Source: Candidatus Phytoplasma oryzae (GTDB lineage: Bacteria; Bacillota_I; Bacilli_A; Acholeplasmatales; Acholeplasmataceae). Taken from it: a DNA stretch of 64,000 bases. Position 1 is the first letter of the stretch, and each line of letters starts with the position of its first letter. The notes beneath the pieces are model-generated. The model did no database searches and was not told the origin of the DNA. It saw only the letters and a list, made by a program, of their open reading frames with translations. The DNA is taken from assembly GCA_027945135.1 (NCBI GenBank), contig CP116038.1, positions 248,001-312,000 of the forward strand, read 5' to 3'. This document shows, one piece after another, positions 46,137 to 54,900 of the stretch. The position numbers and the translations under genes are program-made.

Positions 46137-46338
46137 AATCAAAAACTTTATTTACAATAAAATTGTAACTCCTTTTTAACAAAAATAAATTTTAAAAATG
46201 TTTATATAATATTTTATCATGAAGTTTATTAATAGACAAATCAATAAAAAAATAAAATAACAAAAATTTACTATTTTTTTGATTTAAATTTTAATTAAAT
46301 AATAAATATCTAAAAAATGATTTTGATAAAAAAATTAA

Positions 46339-46370
46339 AAAAAGATGTTAACATATAATAACATCTTTTT
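46339..46370 (-). terminator. Terminator downstream of the malic enzyme gene
   Basis: Perfect 12-bp stem AAAAAGATGTTA (46339-46350) with TAACATCTTTTT (46359-46370), 8-nt loop; on the minus strand it is followed by TTTTAATTTTTTT. It separates the malic enzyme gene (ends 46406) from ackA. Confidence 0.75.
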
Positions 46371-46405
46371 AATAAGTTTCATTGTTGATAATAAGAAGAT
46401 TATGA

Positions 46406-47599
46406 TTATTTTCTAATTATTTGTGATTCGATAGCTGCTTTTTCAACTTCTTCAGCAATTTTTTCTGAAACTACAGAATCAAAAATTGAAGGAATAATTT
46501 TATTTTCATTTAATTCTTTTTCAGGAATAATAGAAGTCAAAGCTTTTACTGCAGCAATTTTCATTTTTTCATTAATTTGAATAGCTTTAGCTTTTAGCGC
46601 TCCTTTGAAAATTCCTGGAAATACTAAAATATTATTTATTTGATTAGGAAAATCCGAACGACCAGTAGCAATAATACGAGCATTTCCTTTTTTAGCTTCT
46701 TCTGGCATAATTTCAGGAATAGGATTAGCTAAAGAAAATACAATAGCATCTTTATTCATAGTTGATATCATTTCACTATTAACTAAATTAGATTTAGATA
46801 ACCCTATGAAAATATCTTTATTTTTTATTATATCTACTAAATTACCTTGCTCATTATTTAAATTAGTGATAAGAGACATTTTTTGTTGTTCAGAATTTAA
46901 TCCTTTTGAATTTTTACAAATAGCTCCTTCTTTATCAACTAGAACTATATTTTTAAAATTTAAAGATAATAACATTTTAGCTGTAGCTATACCTGCAGCT
47001 CCTGCTCCTAAAATCATTATTTTAACATCTTGTTTATTTTTTTTAACTACCTTTAAAGCATTTAACAATCCTGCGCTAATAACTATCGCTGTTCCTTGTT
47101 GATCATCATGAAAACACGGTATATCCAATTTTTGTTTTAATTTTTCTTCTATTTCAAAACATTCAGGAGATTTGATATCTTCTAAATTAATACCTCCGAA
47201 TGAAGAAGAAATTTTTGTAACAATATTTATAAATTCTTCTGTATTTTCAGTATCAATGCAAATAGGAAAAGCATTAATATTAGCAAATTTTTTAAATAAT
47301 ATTGACTTGCCTTCCATAACAGGCAGAGAAGCTGAAGCACCTATATTTCCTAATCCTAATACAGCTGTTCCATTTGTTATAACTGCTATAGTGTTACTTT
47401 TAGAAGTATATTTATAAATATCTTCTTTATTTTGAACAATTTTTAAACAAGGCTCGGCTACCCCTGGAGTATAAACTAAAGCAAGATCTTCTAAATTATC
47501 AACTGGTATTTTAGAATTAACTTCTATTTTTCCTTGATATTTTTCATGAATTTTTAATGCTTTTTCTTTTTTTTCTTCTATTTTATTTTTAAAATTCAT
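46406..47599 (-). CDS. maeB: Malic enzyme (malate to pyruvate)
   Basis: Oxidatively decarboxylates malate to pyruvate with NAD(P). Catalytic Tyr in LVYTPGVAEPC (about 42-52), Lys and metal-binding Asp in CFHDDQQGTAIVI (about 163-175), and a dinucleotide fold GAGAAGIATAKML. The 397-residue length is that of the short bacterial form (the malic-enzyme half of MaeB, or MalS-like) without the phosphotransacetylase domain. Cofactor choice cannot be read with certainty, hence the symbol is tentative. With CitS importing malate it feeds the acetate kinase route. Confidence 0.93.
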   Translation of the reverse strand: MNFKNKIEEKKEKALKIHEKYQGKIEVNSKIPVDNLEDLALVYTPGVAEPCLKIVQNKEDIYKYTSKSNTIAVITNGTAVLGLGNIGASASLPVMEGKSILFKKFANINAFPICIDTENTEEFINIVTKISSSFGGINLEDIKSPECFEIEEKLKQKLDIPCFHDDQQGTAIVISAGLLNALKVVKKNKQDVKIMILGAGAAGIATAKMLLSLNFKNIVLVDKEGAICKNSKGLNSEQQKMSLITNLNNEQGNLVDIIKNKDIFIGLSKSNLVNSEMISTMNKDAIVFSLANPIPEIMPEEAKKGNARIIATGRSDFPNQINNILVFPGIFKGALKAKAIQINEKMKIAAVKALTSIIPEKELNENKIIPSIFDSVVSEKIAEEVEKAAIESQIIRK

Positions 47600-48381
47600 T
47601 TTTTTATAACTTCTTTCTTTTTTTTACAAATTATTATTTTAAATATAATTTTAATTTTTTTTAAAAAATATTAAACATAAAAATTTATTTAATTTTTATT
47701 ATCTTTTATTTACGATAATAAAATATCATATTTATTTAATTTACTTTTTATTTATAATTGTAATTTAATTTACATATAAAATAAATAATATTAAATTAAT
47801 ATCTAAATCAATATTATAAATATTATAAAAAATTAAAATATTATAAAAAATTATTATTTATTATTTTTAAATATTTAATATTTTATAAAAATGATCTTAC
47901 TAAATTATACTTGAATTTTTATTTTAAAACAATAATATAATATATTTAAAAAAAATAGAATAAATAAAAATTTTAAAATTTAAATAAAAATATCAATATT
48001 AATAAATAAAAATATAAAAATTTCAAATAAAATTACAAAATAAAATAAAAATACATAATTTTAAATCTAATATTTAAATTTATTTTATAAAAAAACATAT
48101 TATTTTATATTTTAAAAAAATTAAATTAAAATATGTTTGTTATATTTATATTATAAAATTAATTAATATTAAATTAATAAAAAAATAAATTAAAATAAAT
48201 AATTAATGAAAATTTAAAAAGATAATTGTTATAAAATGATGATAAAATATTCTAAAATAGTTTTAAAATTAAATAAAAAAAAAAATAACTTAAAATTTAT
48301 TTTTTTAATATTATATTTATTTAATATAAATATAAAAAATAATGATTTTGAAATATAAGAAAATTGAGGAATAGAATAATA
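47600..48381. other. Gene-free AT-rich region upstream of the effector candidate
   Basis: 780 bp between the malic enzyme start (minus) and the secreted-protein start (plus). No ORF or RNA gene is visible and the sequence is nearly all A/T. It must contain the promoters of both divergent genes; TATAATATAT near 47934-47945 is one -10 candidate among many and cannot be singled out. Confidence 0.5.
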
Positions 48382-48729
48382 ATGATTAATTTGCAAAAAA
48401 AGAATTTTTTATTAATATCTAAAATAATTTTATTTATAATTTTATCATTTTTCATAATTAAAAATAATAATTTAGTAATTGCTTCTACTGAAAAAAATAA
48501 CCAAGACATTGTTTCTGATAATAAAGAAGAAAACGACAAAAAAAAGAAAGATATATCAAATTATTTTGAATTATATAAAACTCTTGAAAATCTATCTTCA
48601 GAAGAAAGAAATCGAATTATTGAAATGTTATCAAACACAAAAATAATAAAAAAAATAGAAGAAAAAATAGAAAAACAAAAAAAAAGAAACAGATGCATCA
48701 TCATCTTCAAAAAAAGCGATAATAAATAA
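48382..48729 (+). CDS. Small secreted protein with SVM-type signal peptide (effector candidate)
   Basis: 115 residues. The N-terminus is a basic start followed by a hydrophobic core and NNNLVIAS, closely resembling the sequence-variable-mosaic (SVM) signal peptide of phytoplasma secreted proteins; cleavage is likely around residue 34. The mature part (about 80 residues) is helical and charged (YFELYKTLENLSSEERNRI; KIIKKIEEKIEKQKK). I cannot match it to SAP11, SAP54/PHYL1, SAP05 or TENGU by eye. ATG 48382 has AGGA 11 nt upstream. After an A9 run (48677-48685) the read frame gives NRCIIIFKKSDNK; with one A fewer it would read ETDASSSSKKAIINKKK, which looks more like genuine coding sequence. Confidence 0.75.
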   Translation: MINLQKKNFLLISKIILFIILSFFIIKNNNLVIASTEKNNQDIVSDNKEENDKKKKDISNYFELYKTLENLSSEERNRIIEMLSNTKIIKKIEEKIEKQKKRNRCIIIFKKSDNK

Positions 48730-48810
48730 AAAAAAATAATAATAAATAAAATAAAATATATATATTTTTTTAAAGAAATATATTTTATAAAAAAATATTT
48801 TAAAAAAATA

Positions 48811-48866
48811 TAAAGAATCATATAAATATTTAATATTTTAAAAAATAATATTTATAGGATTCTTTA
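48811..48866. terminator. Long hairpin between the effector candidate and the giant gene
   Basis: 20-bp arms 48811-48830 and 48847-48866 with a single mismatch, 16-nt loop. Placed between two convergent genes and flanked by T-rich sequence on the plus side (AATTTATTTA), it may terminate both. Confidence 0.65.
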
Positions 48867-48918
48867 ATTTATTTATACGATTTTTTAATTTTTAGTCCAA
48901 AATATTTAAAAAACAAAA

Positions 48919-51900
48919 TTATTTTAAATTATTATTATTATTTTTTAGATTAAACAAATTTTTTATAAATAAAAATGATAAAAATAAAATTAAAAATGTT
49001 AAATAAGGATGTTTTTTTATATAATAATCAATATTTGTTTCTTTATCTTTTATAAAATTGTTTTGATTTAAAAATAAATAAATTTTATTTTTAATTTTTT
49101 TTTCATCGATTTCATCATTTTTTAATTCATTTTTAGAAAAAATAAGTGCTTCTTTTTTTAAAAGTTCAATTTGTTCATTGTCTAATAAAGCAGTGTCTAT
49201 TTTTTTTGTTAAAAAATATTCATAAAAATTTTCAGAAATTTTTTTTTCTAAATAATTATTAAATTTATTTTCATAATCTAAAATATATTTTTGAGAATTA
49301 TTTATAATTTCATCTAAAGAATATTTTTCATAAATCAATTCTTTTTTTATTTTTTTTTGAATATCATTTATTAATTTTTTATAAATAAAAATTGGTAAAT
49401 CATTTATTTGCATTTTATTAAAAATAATATCCCAATGATTTGAAAAAACATATTCCGTTAATATTTCTATTTCTTTGTCTATTTCTTTTTGAATATCATT
49501 TAATTTAATAATTATATTAATATTATTTGTTAATAAAGTAATTAATTTTTTAAATATTTCACTTTTTATTTGGTTAATTTTTTTTTTAAATACAAAATTT
49601 GTGTTAAAATTTTTTTCTATTATTAAATTATTAATTATTTTTTCAATTTGATCTTTATTTTTTTTATCATTTTGTTCTTTTATTTCTAAATAAATTTCAT
49701 TTATTATATTATTTATAGAATTAATAATATTTTTTTTAAAATAAAAATTAATTTTTTCTTTAATTTCTAAAAAAACAAAATTATAATTAATATCTTCTAT
49801 TTCATCCATAAAAACGTTATTTTTTGTAGATAAAAACTTATAATAAATTTTATCTATAATATCTTTTTTAATATTTTCTAAATATTCTATAATAATTTTT
49901 TCAAGATGTTCTTTTTGATTTTCTTCTTCTTCGCAAGCATTTAATAATTTTTCTTGAAATAGAAAATCATAATTTAAGAAAGAATATTTATCAATAAATT
50001 TTTTTTTTAAATCAAAAAAAATTTTTTTATTTTCTTCTTTTTTAAATAAATTCCATATAAAATAAATTTTTTTAACTTTTTTTTCTATTATAACTTTATC
50101 TAAAATTTCTTCTAAAGTTAGAATATCTTTTATTTCTGAAGAATATTTTTCATTTTGTTCATATTCAAAATAAAAACCTAATAAATCCTCAGGAAAAGGG
50201 TAGTCACTATTATAAAATTTCTGAATTTCTTTTTTATCTTCTTTTATTTCTACTTTGTTAATAACTTTATTATTTTTATCTGTATTATAAAATATTTCTT
50301 TGTTATTAAACATATTGTTATTATAAATTAAATTAAAATAATATTTTTCTAAATCATTTTTGAAAGAACTATCTTTAAAAAGATGTTTAATTGGAATTTG
50401 TTTAAATTCTTTGACAGAAAATAATTCATCTTTTTTATGTTTTATATGTTCATGTTGTTCCCAATTAATATTTTGAGGTTCAGAAGTTATTCTATCTAAT
50501 GACAATTTTAAATCTATAGGCAAAATATTTAAATGTTTATGTTTTCCAGATATTATAGTAGCTTGTTCTAATAATTCTATAATTTTTCTAGGTGATTTTA
50601 TTAATGAATCTTGTTTATTATTCATTATTTCTTCAACTATTTGATCAAAATATTTATAACTTCTTATATCTATCTTATATTTTTTAGATATTTGTTTTAA
50701 AAAAAGTTTTATATCGTCTTTTGTCCAAAAATCTACTTGAATTAATTTATTAAATCTGCTGATGATAGAATTATCTATTTGATCTTTATGGTTGGTTGTG
50801 GCTATAATAAAAACATTTTTTGTTTTATCTGTGTTAATACCTTCTATTTGTGATAGAAAAGAAGTAACAATATTACTATGGTCTGAACTCAAACCTTCTA
50901 TTGTTCTTTTCCGAAAAACACTTTCACACTCATCTATAAAAATTATACTAGGAGATTTTTTTCTTGCTTCTTCAAAAAGATTTTTAATTAATTTAGGAGC
51001 TTCGCCGATATATGTTTTAGAAAAATCTGCAGATGTTAAAGAAAAACAAGTTAATCCTGATTCTTTAATAAATGCTTGTGCTAAAAAAGTTTTACCAGTT
51101 CCAGGTGGCCCATATAATAAAATACCTTTAGGTTTTTTTTTTAATCCCATATTTGTATACAAATGACTATTTATTAAAGATTCTAAACTTTCTTGTAATT
51201 GTTGTTTAGGATCCTTCATACCAATAATTTTATCAAAAGTAGGAAAATCATCTGTATTTGTTAAAAATTTATTAACTTCATCAAATTTTTCTGAATTTTC
51301 TTGTTTTATTCTTTCTTGATTGTTTAATTTTATTTCTTTTAATGTATTTAAAGTTTTTATATAACTTTCTTTATTTTGTTCATTAATTTCTTTTAAATTT
51401 TGTATTGTAAATTTATATAAATCAGCAATATTTTTGTTTTCTTCTTGTTTTTGTTTAATTTGATTCTGTGATTCTATATATTGAGAACTTATTTCTTCTA
51501 ATTGGCGTTTTTGTCTATCAATTTTATGGACAAAGTTTATTTTTTCTGTTTGATTTAAAGTAGTTATTTTTTCAATTTCTGTTTCCATTGTTTGTAACTT
51601 AGCTTGAATTAGGGTTTTTTCTTCCAGTAAAGTTTGTATTTCTGTTTGTTTTTGTTCTAACTCTTTTTGAGTTTTTTGAATAGTATCGCGGAGTTGGTTA
51701 ATTTCATTCAGCAAATGGTTTTTAGTTTGTTCTGATGTTGTTTGACTAAGATCTAATTCTTTTTGTTTTTCTGCTAAAGATTTTTGATTTTGTTTTAATT
51801 TAGATAATAAATGATTAATACTACTTGTTTGTTCATTCATTTGAGATTGTAGTTTTTGGATGTTTAAATTTTGTTTGGATAAGTTTTGTTTTAAATGAGT

Positions 51901-54900
51901 TACTTGTGATTCTAACTGTAAAATTTTATTCTTAGCTTCTTCTAAAGTATTAGTCATGTGAGTTATTTCTATTTTACGTGCAGAAATTTCATTAAGTAAA
52001 TGATTTTTTTCTGTTTGATTTAAAGTAGTTATTTTTTCAATTTCTGTTTCCATTGTTTGTAACTTAGCTTGAATTAGGGTTTTTTCTTCCAGTAAAGTTT
52101 GTATTTCTGTTTGTTTTTGTTCTAACTCTTTTTGAGTTTTTTGAATAGTATCGCGGAGTTGGTTAATTTCATTCAGCAAATGGTTTTTAGTTTGTTCTGA
52201 TGTTGTTTGACTAAGATCTAATTCTTTTTGTTTTTCTGCTAAAGATTTTTGATTTTGTTTTAATTTAGATAATAAATGATTAATACTACTTGTTTGTTCA
52301 TTCATTTGAGATTGTAGTTTTTGGATGTTTAAATTTTGTTTGGATAAGTTTTGTTTTAAATGAGTTACTTGTGATTCTAACTGTAAAATTTTATTCTTAG
52401 CTTCTTCTAAAGTATTAGTCATGTGAGTTATTTCTATTTTACGTGCAGAAATTTCATTAAGTAAATGATTTTTTTCTGTTTGATTTAAAGTAGTTATTTT
52501 TTCAATTTCTGTTTCCATTGTTTGTAACTTAGCTTGAATTAGGGTTTTTTCTTCCAGTAAAGTTTGTATTTCTGTTTGTTTTTGTTCTAACTCTTTTTGA
52601 GTTTTTTGAATAGTATCGCGGAGTTGGTTAATTTCATTCAGCAAATGGTTTTTAGTTTGTTCTGATGTTGTTTGACTAAGATCTAATTCTTTTTGTTTTT
52701 CTGCTAAAGATTTTTGATTTTGTTTTAATTTAGATAATAAATGATTAATACTACTTGTTTGTTCATTCATTTGAGATTGTAGTTTTTGGATGTTTAAATT
52801 TTGTTTGGATAAGTTTTGTTTTAAATGAGTTACTTGTGATTCTAACTGTAAAATTTTATTCTTAGCTTCTTCTAAAGTATTAGTCATGTGAGTTATTTCT
52901 ATTTTACGTGCAGAAATTTCATTAAGTAAATGATTTTTTTCTGTTTGATTTAAAGTAGTTATTTTTTCAATTTCTGTTTCCATTGTTTGTAACTTAGCTT
53001 GAATTAGGGTTTTTTCTTCCAGTAAAGTTTGTATTTCTGTTTGTTTTTGTTCTAACTCTTTTTGAGTTTTTTGAATAGTATCGCGGAGTTGGTTAATTTC
53101 ATTCAGCAAATGGTTTTTAGTTTGTTCTGATGTTGTTTGACTAAGATCTAATTCTTTTTGTTTTTCTGCTAAAGATTTTTGATTTTGTTTTAATTTAGAT
53201 AATAAATGATTAATACTACTTGTTTGTTCATTCATTTGAGATTGTAGTTTTTGGATGTTTAAATTTTGTTTGGATAAGTTTTGTTTTAAATGAGTTACTT
53301 GTGATTCTAACTGTAAAATTTTATTCTTAGCTTCTTCTAAAGTATTAGTCATGTGAGTTATTTCTATTTTACGTGCAGAAATTTCATTAAGTAAATGATT
53401 TTTTTCTGTTTGATTTAAAGTAGTTATTTTTTCAATTTCTGTTTCCATTGTTTGTAACTTAGCTTGAATTAGGGTTTTTTCTTCCAGTAAAGTTTGTATT
53501 TCTGTTTGTTTTTGTTCTAACTCTTTTTGAGTTTTTTGAATAGTATCGCGGAGTTGGTTAATTTCATTCAGCAAATGGTTTTTAGTTTGTTCTGATGTTG
53601 TTTGACTAAGATCTAATTCTTTTTGTTTTTCTGCTAAAGATTTTTGATTTTGTTTTAATTTAGATAATAAATGATTAATACTACTTGTTTGTTCATTCAT
53701 TTGAGATTGTAGTTTTTGGATGTTTAAATTTTGTTTGGATAAGTTTTGTTTTAAATGAGTTACTTGTGATTCTAACTGTAAAATTTTATTCTTAGCTTCT
53801 TCTAAAGTATTAGTCATGTGAGTTATTTCTATTTTATGTGCAGAAATTTCATTAAGTAAATGATTTTTTTCTGTTTGATTTAAAGTAGTTATTTTTTCAA
53901 TTTCTGTTTCCATTGTTTGTAACTTAGCTTGAATTAGGGTTTTTTCTTCCAGTAAAGTTTGTATTTCTGTTTGTTTTTGTTCTAACTCTTTTTGAGTTTT
54001 TTGAATAGTATCGCGGAGTTGGTTAATTTCATTCAGCAAATGGTTTTTAGTTTGTTCTGATGTTGTTTGACTAAGATCTAATTCTTTTTGTTTTTCTGCT
54101 AAAGATTTTTGATTTTGTTTTAATTTAGATAATAAATGATTAATACTACTTGTTTGTTCATTCATTTGAGATTGTAGTTTTTGGATGTTTAAATTTTGTT
54201 TGGATAAGTTTTGTTTTAAATGAGTTACTTGTGATTCTAACTGTAAAATTTTATTCTTAGCTTCTTCTAAAGTATTAGTCATGTGAGTTATTTCTATTTT
54301 ACGTGCAGAAATTTCATTAAGTAAATGATTTTTTTCTGTTTGATTTAAAGTAGTTATTTTTTCAATTTCTGTTTCCATTGTTTGTAACTTAGCTTGAATT
54401 AGGGTTTTTTCTTCCAGTAAAGTTTGTATTTCTGTTTGTTTTTGTTCTAACTCTTTTTGAGTTTTTTGAATAGTATCGCGGAGTTGGTTAATTTCATTCA
54501 GCAAATGGTTTTTAGTTTGTTCTGATGTTGTTTGACTAAGATCTAATTCTTTTTGTTTTTCTGCTAAAGATTTTTGATTTTGTTTTAATTTAGATAATAA
54601 ATGATTAATACTACTTGTTTGTTCATTCATTTGAGATTGTAGTTTTTGGATGTTTAAATTTTGTTTGGATAAGTTTTGTTTTAAATGAGTTACTTGTGAT
54701 TCTAACTGTAAAATTTTATTCTTAGCTTCTTCTAAAGTATTAGTCATGTGAGTTATTTCTATTTTACGTGCAGAAATTTCATTAAGTAAATGATTTTTTT
54801 CTGTTTGATTTAAAGTAGTTATTTTTTCAATTTCTGTTTCCATTGTTTGTAACTTAGCTTGAATTAGGGTTTTTTCTTCCAGTAAAGTTTGTATTTCTGT

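Noticed and set aside
46806-47417. Two plus-strand ORFs opposite the malic enzyme gene
   Set aside because: Shadows of a well-conserved coding sequence on the other strand.
50792-51166. Antisense ORF inside the giant gene's AAA+ region
   Set aside because: It is the mirror of the highly conserved Walker A/B coding region; no SD or family match.
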